A stretch of 38,277 bases of DNA from a virus. The stretch is taken from the IMG/VR virus record IMGVR_UViG_3300025174_000061, positions 1-38,277 of that record; one strand, written 5' to 3'. This document shows positions 1 through 7,553 of this stretch, one piece after another. The notes below the pieces were generated by a model. That model was not told the DNA's origin. It was given only the letters and a program-made list of their open reading frames with translations, and ran no database searches. The translations under genes were made by a program, and so were the position numbers. Position 1 is the stretch's first letter, and the number at the start of each line of letters is the position of its first letter.

Positions 1-549
1 GATCACTTTCTGGCCGCGCTATTCGGGGGCAATCGACTGGTGATCTATCGCGTCGAGCGCGACGAGGAAGTGATCGCAGCGTGCCGTGAGGCCGCAACGA
101 ACTTCTGGGAGCGTCACGTCATTCCCGACATTCCACCGCCCGTGGATGGCTCGGACGAGTGGACGCGCTTTTTGAAGTCGAGGGCTCAGCGGTTCGAAAA
201 GTACCTCGACGTCGTGGAGCTCGATCCGGACATACGCGAGCAGGCAGTGGCGTCGGTCAATCTACTCGCTCTCGCCAAGGAAGCGGAGAAGGATGCCGAA
301 GCACTGAAGGCGCTACACGGCAATCGGCTGCGCGACCTCATCGGTGAGCACGCTGGACTCGTGCTGCCTGGCTCGCGCGTCCACTGCAAGCAAAACAAGC
401 CGAGCCAGATCGTGGACTGGGAGTCCGTGGCCAAGGTCTGCGGACAGAGCTTCCCGCATTTCGACGAGGTCGTAAAGCTGAACACACACGAGAAGCCGGG
501 CAATCGGCCCCTGCTGCTCAAGACCACGAAAGAGAGCAATCGACCATGA
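1..549 (+). CDS. YqaJ-type viral recombinase/exonuclease, C-terminal part
   Basis: This is the 3' part of the gene that begins at 37691 and crosses the sequence ends. Joined through the terminal repeat it gives a 333-residue protein. The part here holds the end of the nuclease domain (about residues 155-195) and a charged, helical C-terminal region. The stop overlaps the ATG of the next gene (ATGA at 546-549), which suggests translational coupling with the probable annealing protein. The first codons read Asp-His-Phe-Leu where the other end reads Ile-Ala-Asp-Leu, so the first eight bases should be treated with caution. The catalytic residues lie in the right-hand part and are described there. 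Confidence 0.85.
   Translation, partial: DHFLAALFGGNRLVIYRVERDEEVIAACREAATNFWERHVIPDIPPPVDGSDEWTRFLKSRAQRFEKYLDVVELDPDIREQAVASVNLLALAKEAEKDAEALKALHGNRLRDLIGEHAGLVLPGSRVHCKQNKPSQIVDWESVAKVCGQSFPHFDEVVKLNTHEKPGNRPLLLKTTKESNRP
9..134. repeat. Terminal direct repeat, left copy
   Basis: These 126 bases recur exactly at the right end (38152-38277). The repeat lies inside the YqaJ-type exonuclease gene and joins its two halves in frame, so it marks overlap of a circular or terminally redundant molecule rather than a duplicated gene. The first eight bases of the window do not match the sequence upstream of the right copy, so the leftmost tip is either an allele from a related genome or an assembly error. 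A 126-base overlap is what a de Bruijn assembler with k=127 would leave, so a physical terminal repeat is not proven. Confidence 0.95.
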
Positions 550-1790
550 GTAGCAATCCCGCAGGATCATACTCCCCTCAGTCGCTCGCCAAGGCCGAGC
601 CCCAGGGCCTGGCCACTACGAATGAGACCGCGTCCTCGGTCCTGGCCGCGCAGGCCAAGGCCCTCGTCTCGGCCCGGTACGAGATCGCGATTCGGCAGCC
701 GCGCAATCTCGACCTCGTCCGACAGAAGCTGCTCCTGGAGTGCGAGCGGCCGTCGTTCGCGGCCGTGGCGATCTACCGCAAGCCAGTCGGCAAGGGGATC
801 GAGGGCCCGTCGATTCGGTTCGCCGAGGCTGCGCTCCAGAACATGGGCAACCTCGCGATCGAGACGCCGGCAATCTACGACGACGCCGAGAAGCGGATAC
901 TGCGCGTGAGTGTGGCGGACATCGAGACCAACGTCACCCACAGCAAGGACGTGACGGTGCAGAAGACGGTCGAGCGCCGGAGCGTGCAGGACGGTGACAC
1001 CGTGCTCCGATCGCGCAAGAACAAGGACGGACAGACGGTCTATATCCGGCTCGCGACCGATGACGAGATCCTGAACACCGAGAATGCGCTCGTGTCGAAG
1101 GCGCTCCGGACGACCGGCCTTCGCCTGATTCCGGGATGGCTTATCGACGAGTGCATGTCGGCGGTGCGCGCCACCCGGATGAAGAGCGACGCGGAGAATC
1201 CGGACGCCGCGAAGAACAAGCTCTTCGACGCCTTCCGCGCGCAGGGCGTCACGGCCGAGGCGGTCTGCGAATGGCTCCGGCATCCCGCCGACGCAATCCA
1301 GCCCGCCGAAATGGAGGAGCTGCGCGGAATCTACACCGCGATCAAGGACGGCGACACGACGTGGGCAGAGGTCATGGACGCACGGTGGTCTGAGACGCTC
1401 GACCGGAGCGCCAAGGCTGCGGACAAGGCGGGCAAGGCGCTCGATCCCGGAGTCGACCCGCCGAGCATGAGCACCCCGAAGAAAGGGACGGCAGCGGTCA
1501 AGGCCGCGATCGCGAGCGGGAAGCCCGCAGCGGCCGGCGGCGGCAAGCCTCCGGCATCGATACCCGAGCGCATCGCAGCTCTCCGGACCGAGATCGCCGA
1601 TCGCGTCGGCACCGAGCACGCGAAACAGGCGTGGATGGACGCATGTCGCGAGTGTACCGGTGGGCGGCCCTCGACGAGCTGGGACGACAAGGATCTCCAG
1701 GCCGTCGCGGAGTACCTGGCCGCGTGGCAGGCGCCGGCCGTGGAGCGCGAGCCTGGAAGCGACGACGGGGACGACGAAGGCTGCATATGA
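546..1790 (+). CDS. Probable ssDNA-annealing/recombination protein paired with the exonuclease
   Basis: The protein has 414 residues and starts at an ATG overlapping the exonuclease stop. The N-terminal half (about 35-215) is a conserved-looking globular domain with a YRKPVG...EGPSIRFAEAAL segment near residues 77-97. I associate this segment with phage proteins found next to YqaJ/RecE-type nucleases. Residues 290-340 are a Pro/Ala/Lys-rich linker, followed by a small helical C-terminal domain and an acidic tail (GSDDGDDEG). An acidic tail is common in proteins that contact replication or SSB partners. The role as Red-beta/RecT-like annealase is inferred mainly from gene order; I cannot place it firmly in the RecT, Erf or Sak families. 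Confidence 0.6.
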   Translation: MSSNPAGSYSPQSLAKAEPQGLATTNETASSVLAAQAKALVSARYEIAIRQPRNLDLVRQKLLLECERPSFAAVAIYRKPVGKGIEGPSIRFAEAALQNMGNLAIETPAIYDDAEKRILRVSVADIETNVTHSKDVTVQKTVERRSVQDGDTVLRSRKNKDGQTVYIRLATDDEILNTENALVSKALRTTGLRLIPGWLIDECMSAVRATRMKSDAENPDAAKNKLFDAFRAQGVTAEAVCEWLRHPADAIQPAEMEELRGIYTAIKDGDTTWAEVMDARWSETLDRSAKAADKAGKALDPGVDPPSMSTPKKGTAAVKAAIASGKPAAAGGGKPPASIPERIAALRTEIADRVGTEHAKQAWMDACRECTGGRPSTSWDDKDLQAVAEYLAAWQAPAVEREPGSDDGDDEGCI

Positions 1791-2050
1791 GCACCATCCG
1801 TCTCCGATTCGGTCCACGAGACATCCGCAATGTCGATGTACGAGCGATGGATTGCCCGACCCTCACCTGTTTCGTTCCTGCTACGCACACTATCCATTCC
1901 AGCGTCGGCGCGTCTGGGTGCGGATCGCGAACGACCAAATGGTACGAATGCAAGACGCGGGACCGTGGTGGTTGCCCGACAGTAAAATCCGATGCCGTCC
2001 CGAAGCGGTACCGGAAGGTCAACGGAACATGGAGGCCCACCGATGGATAA
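1787..2050 (+). CDS. Small hypothetical protein
   Basis: The protein has 87 residues. The ATG at 1787 overlaps the previous stop (ATGA), so the gene is coupled to the annealing-protein candidate. It has six cysteines, including a CKTRDRGGC segment near residue 60, and a basic C-terminus, so a metal site is possible. No family is recognised. A 17-codon acidic reading frame (2043-2096, MDNVIEDGEVESATETE) overlaps its end and could also be translated, but too little of it exists to judge. Confidence 0.55.
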   Translation: MSTIRLRFGPRDIRNVDVRAMDCPTLTCFVPATHTIHSSVGASGCGSRTTKWYECKTRDRGGCPTVKSDAVPKRYRKVNGTWRPTDG

Positions 2051-2130
2051 CGTGATCGAGGACGGCGAGGTCGAGAGTGCTACAGAGACAGAGTAGGCAT
2101 CACCACCATTCACCAACCAGTGGAACTATC

Positions 2131-2316
2131 ATGATCGACCCAGACAAGGCGCAGAAACAACGCGAGGTACTGAGCCGTAGACGCGACCGTTACCGGAGGT
2201 CACTCCGTAAGGGCGGCCGAAGCGCCGGCAATGTACCGGTTCCGACTACACCGTTCGAGCCGATCTCGATTGAGCAATTCGCTTGGAGTTCACCGGGCGG
2301 GAGGGGATGCGCGTGA
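2131..2316 (+). CDS. Small basic hypothetical protein
   Basis: The 61-residue frame starts at ATG 2131. Its N-terminal half is very basic (QREVLSRRRDRYRRSLRKGG), then it becomes Pro/Thr-rich. A nucleic-acid-binding peptide is possible, but nothing identifies it. The Shine-Dalgarno sequence is weak. Its stop overlaps the GTG start of the next gene, which is the main support for its being real. Confidence 0.4.
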   Translation: MIDPDKAQKQREVLSRRRDRYRRSLRKGGRSAGNVPVPTTPFEPISIEQFAWSSPGGRGCA

Positions 2317-2600
2317 GCCCAACGCCTCTCATGTTCCCGCCGCTTCTTCCGCACTCCCCACGCCGTTGCCGGAGCTGTGACGCGCCCATCTACTGGGCAC
2401 AAACCGTTTCCTCCGGCAAGGCGATGCCCGTGGACGCGGAACCCGTACCGGACGGCAATGTCGTCCTGCTCGATTGCGGCGGGACCGTCATCGCTCGCGT
2501 GCTCGGGCGCGGGGAGACGCCGCCACCTGGGGCTGTGCTGCGGAGGGCGCATCATTCCACTTGCCCGCAAGCCGACACATGGCGGCGGAGAAGACGCTGA
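2313..2600 (+). CDS. Small zinc-ribbon-like phage protein
   Basis: The protein has 95 residues. It has a CxxC pair near the N-terminus (RRCRSCDAPIYW) followed by T.SSGKAMPVDAEPV, and a late H..TCP...TWRRRR tail. This layout is seen in many small phage proteins thought to bind zinc. GTG 2313 is chosen because GGGAGG (2299-2305) lies at normal spacing for it, while the upstream ATG 2307 is too close; GTG also overlaps the previous stop. It is the last plus-strand gene before the convergent late operon. The function is unknown. Confidence 0.7.
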   Translation: MSPTPLMFPPLLPHSPRRCRSCDAPIYWAQTVSSGKAMPVDAEPVPDGNVVLLDCGGTVIARVLGRGETPPPGAVLRRAHHSTCPQADTWRRRRR

Positions 2601-2666
2601 TCCGCTGCGTAGAGCCACGGATCCCCGAGAGCGGAATGTGACGCTCAGACATGCGGCGCAGGGGAG

Positions 2667-2934
2667 TCAGGGGCCGGTAGCGTCAGGAGCCCAGAACGAG
2701 ACGCCGTCCATGTAGTAGGTCCGACCGGAGAACATCGTGGCCACCAACACATCCCCCCAACTGCGGGAACTTGGGCGCACACGTGCAGCTCCATGCCGAG
2801 TCCTGCTGGATCTCGGAGCCGTCCACGGGCGGCACATCGGGCGAGCCACAGGCGGACCCAGCCGCCGCCATGCATAGGCTCAGAATGATGGCGACGCTCG
2901 CGATGTCGAGAGTGGTGCGAAGTTTGCGGGACAT
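2667..2934 (-). CDS. Lipoprotein/spanin-like protein, apparently frameshifted
   Basis: From ATG 2934 (good AAAGGA Shine-Dalgarno) the protein begins with a hydrophobic leader ending in AGSACGSPD, an imperfect lipobox, followed by a Pro/Ser-rich and Cys-containing stretch. The zero frame ends at 2683 (83 residues) with an unconvincing tail. One frame over, the sequence continues as VATMFSGRTYYMDGVSFWAP and stops at 2667, with codon use typical of this genome. The frames meet at a run of six G (minus strand, near 2747-2752). A one-base length error, a real mutation or a slippage site would restore one gene. As the most distal late gene after a membrane coiled-coil protein, it could be an outer-membrane spanin; that is inference from position. 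Confidence 0.55.
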
Positions 2935-2944
2935 AAGATTCCTT

Positions 2945-3715
2945 TCAGGGTCGGTAGATCAGGCCAGCCTGCCCAGCAACCAGGCCGGGGCCGAGGGAGA
3001 ACTCGAGCACGCCTTCCAAGTGGCTGAGGATCGGAGGGGTCAGGACGATGGCCGACGCGAGGTAGCCCGTGGTCGCCATTCCTCCGGCGATTCCCGCTCC
3101 CCACCCTGGCGACCGCCGGAGCGGCAACGGCTCAGCCTTCGACTCGGTGACCTCGGTCCGGAAACTCCCGCCGAAAAGACGGAGGCGCGGCTCAGGTGTC
3201 ATCCGGTAGGCCTCGGCTGCTCCGACGAGGATGCGAGTACCCGCGTCGGTCTGGAGCACGGCTTGAGTGACCTCGATCTCGCCGGTGTCGCCGTCAGAAA
3301 GCAGGCACGGTGACACGGCCGGCGCCGTCGGGTCCTGCGGATCGGGAGTGCCTGGCTCCTTGGGGGGCTGCCCCACTGGTACCGGGCCCGTGCTCGCGCG
3401 CACGACCAGCACGGGCCGCGCCTCGAGCGCCGCCTGGGCCCTCTCCAAGGCAGCGGAAAACGTGGCCGAGGACGCCCTGGCCTCGTCGAGCTCGGCCTGT
3501 AGAGTCGCCCTCGTGGCCTCGTAGACCCGTTCCAGCCCGGCCTTGTCGGCGATCGCGTCATCTCGAGCGCGAGCGAGCGCGGCCGCTGCCGCGCCGGCCG
3601 CATTGCAGGCCCGGGCGAAGAGGAGCACGACGACGAATAGCCCTACGACCAAGGCGACCCACCAGAAGGCCCGGACCGCTGACGCCACCGCATCGAAGCG
3701 CTCACCCCACGTCAT
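2945..3715 (-). CDS. Membrane-anchored coiled-coil protein, inner-spanin candidate
   Basis: The protein has 256 residues. It has one N-terminal membrane segment (about 18-38, WWVALVVGLFVVVLLFA), then an Ala/Glu/Arg-rich coiled coil (about 40-100), a Pro-rich spacer (about 110-130), and a Gly-rich beta-type C-terminal domain (about 200-256). N-in membrane anchor plus periplasmic coiled coil is the design of inner spanins, and it sits in the lysis cluster just upstream of the lipoprotein-like gene. It is longer than a usual inner spanin because of the C-terminal domain, so a structural role is an alternative. Confidence 0.55.
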   Translation of the reverse strand: MTWGERFDAVASAVRAFWWVALVVGLFVVVLLFARACNAAGAAAAALARARDDAIADKAGLERVYEATRATLQAELDEARASSATFSAALERAQAALEARPVLVVRASTGPVPVGQPPKEPGTPDPQDPTAPAVSPCLLSDGDTGEIEVTQAVLQTDAGTRILVGAAEAYRMTPEPRLRLFGGSFRTEVTESKAEPLPLRRSPGWGAGIAGGMATTGYLASAIVLTPPILSHLEGVLEFSLGPGLVAGQAGLIYRP

Positions 3716-3908
3716 GCGGCTCCTCCTCCGTGATCTCGATGGTAGCTTGCTGATCTAGATAGGTGTCGGCCTCGAGTCGCCTCTTCTCTCGCTCGCGTGC
3801 ATCCTCCACGTCGCCTCCAAGCACCGCGATCACCGACCCAAGACCATAGTGAATCGTCTCTAGAATCAGGACGACTAGTCTCAGGTCGGTGCATGACAGC
3901 TCGGTCAT
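3702..3908 (-). CDS. Small membrane/hydrophobic protein in lysis cluster
   Basis: The protein has 68 residues. ATG 3908 is one base from the upstream stop at 3910. A hydrophobic segment (LRLVVLILETIHYGLGSVIAVLGG, about residues 9-32) is followed by a highly charged helix. The end overlaps the start of the next gene (3715). The design resembles small holin or antiholin proteins, but no family is recognised. Confidence 0.6.
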   Translation of the reverse strand: MTELSCTDLRLVVLILETIHYGLGSVIAVLGGDVEDAREREKRRLEADTYLDQQATIEITEEEPHDVG

Positions 3909-3909
3909 A

Positions 3910-4335
3910 TCAGGCGGGCGGAGTCGACGCCGTCTTAGGCGGCACGAAGATCTTGGTGAAGAGGTTGTACCCACCGGCCGACATGATCGCGGCCATCAGC
4001 GCGTCGAGGATCGTACCCACCGACAGGACGCCGGCGGCGAGTTCGGTGCCCAGGGTTCCGAGAATCGCGATCCCGATCGCGACGATAGCGCCGCCCCGGC
4101 TCGTCTGCGCCCAGGCCCAGCCTTTGAGCAGGAAGGTCCGGACCACGTAGACGACGCCCGTGAGGATGAAGCCCACGAGGATCGGCCATTTTCGCCCGGT
4201 GAAGGCCGTCAAAATGCCAGTGACGACGTCACCAGGGCTAGTCTCGACGGGCGCCGGCGCCGCCTGGGCGAGCGCGAGAAGGGGAAGGACGACGAGAACG
4301 ATGGCGAGGAAAGACCACAGCGAAATTCTCTTCAT
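3910..4335 (-). CDS. Putative holin
   Basis: The protein has 141 residues. It begins with a cleavable-looking signal sequence (MKRISLWSFLAIVLVVLPLLALAQA), followed by hydrophobic segments around 50-68, 82-102 and 105-125 separated by short basic loops. The gene overlaps the cell-wall enzyme upstream by four bases. Several membrane passes next to an endolysin-like gene are typical of holins that let the enzyme reach the wall. No specific holin family is identified. Confidence 0.6.
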   Translation of the reverse strand: MKRISLWSFLAIVLVVLPLLALAQAAPAPVETSPGDVVTGILTAFTGRKWPILVGFILTGVVYVVRTFLLKGWAWAQTSRGGAIVAIGIAILGTLGTELAAGVLSVGTILDALMAAIMSAGGYNLFTKIFVPPKTASTPPA

Positions 4336-4955
4336 GGAGCAGCTCCTTTGTGAGGGTCGAACAGCGCGTAGGCGATGACTGCGCGTCTCCAGGCGGGCAG
4401 CTTCTCTTCGACTTCTACGCCGAAGAGCCTACGCGCCTGGTCTTCGGCGAGACGGATGAAGCTCGTCCACTGGTCGGGGTGAATTGTCTGGCAGCCCTCG
4501 CTCCCGGTCAATCCGCGAGAGCCCATGTGGATGTTGATTCCGAATTCTCCGGTGTCCTGGTAGGGCGGGTCGCCGTCTCGCGTCACTGTCACCTTGCCGG
4601 CACGCTGGCAGAGCGCGAGGTACTTTCCCTTGTGCTCGTCGAACCGATAGACGGGCCAGAACCCGTTGTTCAGCGACGCCATCCCCTTCTGCTGTCCGAA
4701 GCCCTGGCCCTCGAGGTACTTCGAGGGATCGACGTTGCCGTTGTAGCTCGCGGTCACGTACTGCGTGTGGATGAAGATCGCGTCGTCGTAGATCCCGCGG
4801 TCGTTCCGGTTCGCATCGCCCATCGACGCGAGGTAGTAGCCGCGGATGCCCACGATGAGCAGCGGAAAGTCCTGGGCCTGCGGATACAGCTCGAGCAGCT
4901 TCTCGAGCTCGGCCGTCGACAGGCGAGGCTTGGAAGGTGGCAGTATGCTCGTCAT
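4332..4955 (-). CDS. Endolysin-like cell-wall enzyme with an H...SEGC motif
   Basis: The protein has 207 residues. The C-terminal half carries His143 followed by SEGC at 152-155 (NIHMGSRGLTGSEGCQTIHP). This resembles the active site of L,D-transpeptidase (YkuD) folds, where His and Cys catalyse acyl transfer on peptidoglycan peptides. The N-terminal ~60 residues (LSTAELEKLLELYPQAQDFP...) resemble the leader region of phage proteins with this motif. No lysozyme E-D-T triad or amidase motif is visible. It is flanked by membrane and coiled-coil genes and overlaps both neighbours by four bases, so it is probably the lysis enzyme. Substrate and reaction are inferred. Confidence 0.65.
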   Translation of the reverse strand: MTSILPPSKPRLSTAELEKLLELYPQAQDFPLLIVGIRGYYLASMGDANRNDRGIYDDAIFIHTQYVTASYNGNVDPSKYLEGQGFGQQKGMASLNNGFWPVYRFDEHKGKYLALCQRAGKVTVTRDGDPPYQDTGEFGINIHMGSRGLTGSEGCQTIHPDQWTSFIRLAEDQARRLFGVEVEEKLPAWRRAVIAYALFDPHKGAAP

Positions 4956-5305
4956 GCGACCGGCACCACCTCTGGGCCCACCAGCGCATTGACGACGATC
5001 TCCAGTTTGTTCAGCCGGGACTTGAGAGTGCCTATTTCCCGCCCGTGCAGATCGACCGTTTCCTGCATGGGCTTGAATACTCGGATGATGCTCGATTCGA
5101 TCGACGCGATCTGCTTTACGCCCGCGAGCGCGTGCTCGGATGTCTTCTTGTTTTCGTCGACGAGCACCCTCGTCTCACTCAGCATAACGCGGAGTTCATG
5201 GAGGATGATTCTCAGCTCAGCGATCAGGGCCGCGGCTGCCGCCTCTTCGAAGCTTCGGCCACGTGCTGGCTGAGTGGTGCCGGATGGCTTGCGGCGTGGC
5301 ATCAC
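4952..5305 (-). CDS. Coiled-coil hypothetical protein
   Basis: The protein has 117 residues. A basic, Pro-containing N-terminus is followed by an almost continuous amphipathic helix (about 20-110) with heptad-like leucines and valines, as in ELRIILHELRVMLSETRVLV. There is no membrane segment. It overlaps the genes on both sides by four bases inside the lysis cluster. It may oligomerise with the membrane-anchored coiled-coil protein encoded just upstream; this is only suggested by position and fold. Confidence 0.65.
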   Translation of the reverse strand: MMPRRKPSGTTQPARGRSFEEAAAAALIAELRIILHELRVMLSETRVLVDENKKTSEHALAGVKQIASIESSIIRVFKPMQETVDLHGREIGTLKSRLNKLEIVVNALVGPEVVPVA

Positions 5306-5712
5306 GGTGCTCCTTTGGCTGGCATGCGGTCGATGATGTCCGTCACTCGATCGGAGAGCCTATCGATGCGTTCGGTGAGCTGCTGCTTCGTCATTGCGAT
5401 TTGCACGCTGAGTTCATCGTTCTTTATGTGCGAGCGGGTGACTGAGCCAGCACGCTCCTTGTCCCTTTCCTCGATAAGCGAGATGCGCGTCTCGAGCCGA
5501 GCGGTCATCTTCTCCGCTACTCGGTCGAGGATGCGTTCCACCGTCGTCTCGAACTGTGAGCTGTCGGTGAACTCCTGAAACGCCGTTCGGAGCCACGCCC
5601 GCACCCGGCCCAAAATCACAAGGATGCTCGCCACGAACGAAAAGACCACGAGCAGCGCAATCACCGCGTAGATGAGGAACGGCGTCACCGCTGGATTGAG
5701 GGCGGTGCTCAT
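5302..5712 (-). CDS. Membrane-anchored coiled-coil protein
   Basis: The protein has 136 residues. One N-terminal membrane helix (about 10-35, FLIYAVIALLVVFSFVASILVILG) is followed by basic residues and a long coiled coil (about 50-130) rich in Arg/Glu/Ile heptads. The layout fits an inner spanin or a holin-associated protein. Its ATG overlaps the stop of a 24-codon upstream frame (ATGA, 5709-5712), and its own end overlaps the next gene. Confidence 0.65.
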   Translation of the reverse strand: MSTALNPAVTPFLIYAVIALLVVFSFVASILVILGRVRAWLRTAFQEFTDSSQFETTVERILDRVAEKMTARLETRISLIEERDKERAGSVTRSHIKNDELSVQIAMTKQQLTERIDRLSDRVTDIIDRMPAKGAP

Positions 5713-5783
5713 GGGGTTGCACTCGCGCGCGAGAGCGCGCAGGAGAGGGCGGCGAGGGCCAGGATGGCGAGTAACCTATTCAC
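5709..5783 (-). CDS. Possible 24-residue lipoprotein-like peptide
   Basis: The GTG-initiated frame encodes MNRLLAILALAALSCALSRA followed by SATP. The N-terminal charge, hydrophobic core and LSC-type lipobox are what a lipoprotein signal needs, but only about ten residues would remain after cleavage. It fills the space between two genes and overlaps the next ATG by four bases. The Shine-Dalgarno is weak. It could be a tiny membrane peptide or a leader that couples translation of the membrane protein downstream. Confidence 0.35.
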   Translation of the reverse strand: MNRLLAILALAALSCALSRASATP

Positions 5784-5789
5784 AGTAGG

Positions 5790-6101
5790 TCAAAAGCCCG
5801 GGTGGTCCGTCCGCCAGAACGCGATGAACGTGTTCACGAACGTCTGGTAATTGGACGGGAGCGTAGCCACCGAGCGCGTCGACACGGAACACGAACCTGG
5901 AGCAGCCGGATCGCTTGTCGAGGGGCAGACCTCAATTACGCCCGTGAAGACGGTCCCGCCGTTCTTGTTGCTGATGCAGATTGATCTCCACTGTTCGTCC
6001 GCGTAGGTCGAGGGACCCGTGAGTGAGACGGTAAGGGCCGCTGCAACGCCGGCCGCAGAGACCGCGAAGAGAAGAAGTGTCGTTCGGATTGCTCGTTTCA
6101 T
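5790..6101 (-). CDS. Secreted small protein
   Basis: The protein has 103 residues and a clear Sec signal peptide (MKRAIRTTLLLFAVSAAGVAAA, about 1-24). The mature part has three cysteines (CISNK, VCPST, SCSVS) and a C-terminal aromatic helix-like end (YQTFVNTFIAFWRTDHPGF). No family is recognised. It lies between secreted or surface proteins and the lysis cluster and would act in the periplasm or outside the cell, which is unusual for a late phage gene. Confidence 0.65.
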   Translation of the reverse strand: MKRAIRTTLLLFAVSAAGVAAALTVSLTGPSTYADEQWRSICISNKNGGTVFTGVIEVCPSTSDPAAPGSCSVSTRSVATLPSNYQTFVNTFIAFWRTDHPGF

Positions 6102-6105
6102 GGTG

Positions 6106-7113
6106 CTATCCTCCGGTTGTGATTGTGACCCACGAATAGGTATCAGCAGCGGCTTTTAGGCAAACACTAACTGTGTCTGTGACGCCCGCGCCACCATTCA
6201 CGATCCACAGCGTGTTGCGCTGCGTTGCGTCACACGTAGGAGCCGCGGCAGTATTTCCGATCCCAAATCTTGGCATGCCGCTAGGAAGGATCGCAGCAAC
6301 CTTGGTGGTGCTGTTGTTCATTCTGATCAACTCACCCACGGTCAAGGCTCCAGCAGCAGCATTTATGCCCGTGAACGTAATGGCGGCCTTTGCAGCGTCG
6401 ACTGTCGCATAGGTGAGAATGGTGACTCCTCCGGTGTCAGGATCGCGCCCTTGGAATGAACTGGCCTGAACTGCAGCGGATGATAAAACCGTACCATTTG
6501 AAGCTGTCCAATTGTATTGACAGTTGGAATCCAGACAGAGCTTTGACCCTGTCGCCATGGACAAGGCAACCGCCCCGCTAACCGCCGAAGTGGTCAGGTC
6601 CCGCGCCGTTACCCCGGACGTGGTCGAGATGTTGCCGGAGGTCCCGAGCGACGGAAGCGCGCCGCTGGGAGTCACGGAGCCGGTATCTGTCCAGGTCACC
6701 GCAGGCGCCGTGACCGTGGCCATGAGAAGTTCCGCGCCAGTCGATCGGCCGTACACCTTGTAGCTCGTGGCGCCTGTGACCGCACCCCAAACGACGACGA
6801 TGCCATTCGATGCGGCTCCGCCGCTCACCGTGAGGCTCGTCTCGGTCGACGCCAACGTTTCACCCGCCGCATCGAGCGCACTCACTCGGTAGTAGTAGGT
6901 CCCGTTATTGAGCGTTCCGGTCGTCGCCGTGAAGGTCGCGTTGACCGGGGTTGCCAGCACCGTCGAGACGAGGCCTTTCGTCTGGACGGTTCCGGTCGAG
7001 ACCACGCCCGGAGTCGTGACGGGAGCGGTGAACGTGCCCGAGCCGCCGGGCCGGCTGAGCACCTGCCCGAAGGCGAGTGCGGGGAGGAGGGCGAGAAGGA
7101 GGATGGCTTTCAT
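6106..7113 (-). CDS. Secreted fibronectin-III-like surface/tail protein
   Basis: The protein has 335 residues. Residues 1-17 (MKAILLLALLPALAFGQ) look like a Sec signal peptide. Residues about 55-150 form a fibronectin type III-like domain with the Y.YRVSALDAAGE...TS and TSYKVYGR patterns. The rest is Gly/Ser/Thr-rich, with a C-terminal NTLWIVNGGAGVTDTVSVCL end that I associate with repeat or head-domain proteins of phages and Deltaproteobacteria. It may be an accessory adhesin, but a signal peptide on a virion protein is unexpected, so export before lysis is possible. Confidence 0.6.
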   Translation of the reverse strand: MKAILLLALLPALAFGQVLSRPGGSGTFTAPVTTPGVVSTGTVQTKGLVSTVLATPVNATFTATTGTLNNGTYYYRVSALDAAGETLASTETSLTVSGGAASNGIVVVWGAVTGATSYKVYGRSTGAELLMATVTAPAVTWTDTGSVTPSGALPSLGTSGNISTTSGVTARDLTTSAVSGAVALSMATGSKLCLDSNCQYNWTASNGTVLSSAAVQASSFQGRDPDTGGVTILTYATVDAAKAAITFTGINAAAGALTVGELIRMNNSTTKVAAILPSGMPRFGIGNTAAAPTCDATQRNTLWIVNGGAGVTDTVSVCLKAAADTYSWVTITTGG

Positions 7114-7120
7114 GGCGGCC

Positions 7121-7387
7121 TCAGTACTGCGGCGGCATTATCTGGGGAGGAGCCATCCCTTGCGGTGCCATCTGCCCACCCTGCGGCATCTGAGCGCCCT
7201 GCTCTTGCTGCATCCGCTTCGCCCTGAGCGCCTGGAGGTACGCCATCACCTTGCGCTTCTGCGGGGTCATCTGCACCTGCCCGTCGGCTCCCGCATTGTC
7301 CCCGCGGTACACGGGTAGCTGCAGGTCAGGGAGCGCGGTATCGGTCTTCGGTCCAAGCTGCACGTCTGGATAGTAGTTCTCGGCCAT
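7121..7387 (-). CDS. Small Gln/Pro/Met-rich hypothetical protein
   Basis: The protein has 88 residues. The N-terminus is ordered-looking (MAENYYPDVQLGPKTDTALP), the middle is basic and helical (QKRKVMAYLQALRAKRMQQEQ), and the tail is low complexity (PQGGQMAPQGMAPPQ). It lies between the secreted FN3 protein and the fibre region on the same strand. The role is unknown; a minor virion component is possible. Confidence 0.6.
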   Translation of the reverse strand: MAENYYPDVQLGPKTDTALPDLQLPVYRGDNAGADGQVQMTPQKRKVMAYLQALRAKRMQQEQGAQMPQGGQMAPQGMAPPQIMPPQY

Positions 7388-7406
7388 ATTTCCTCCTGGG
7401 TCTACT

Positions 7407-7553
7407 CTACATCATGAACGGGTGAGCCCTCTTGCGTCCCACGTGGCACAGAGGGACGATGTGCTTGCAGGGGATAGCCGGATCCGGCGACAAGGCGGCT
7501 TCCCACCCTCCTTCCCCTGCATTCCAGTGGGTTTGCCCGTGGGAGGGCATCAT
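7407..7553 (-). CDS. Small Cys/His protein divergent from a plus-strand gene
   Basis: The 48-residue frame from ATG 7553 (GAGG Shine-Dalgarno at normal spacing) contains H..TH.NAGEGGWEAA followed by IPCKHIVPLCHVGRKRAHPF. The spaced Cys and His residues suggest metal binding. Its start codon overlaps that of the plus-strand gene at 7552 within the bases CATCATG, so both cannot be read from one transcript. The composition looks coding, but no homologue is known to me. Confidence 0.45.
   Translation of the reverse strand: MMPSHGQTHWNAGEGGWEAALSPDPAIPCKHIVPLCHVGRKRAHPFMM

Noticed and set aside
567-1817. Long minus-strand frame opposite the annealing-protein gene
   Set aside because: It mirrors a real gene with high third-position GC; the sequence is Arg/Leu/His-rich low-complexity and has no start context.
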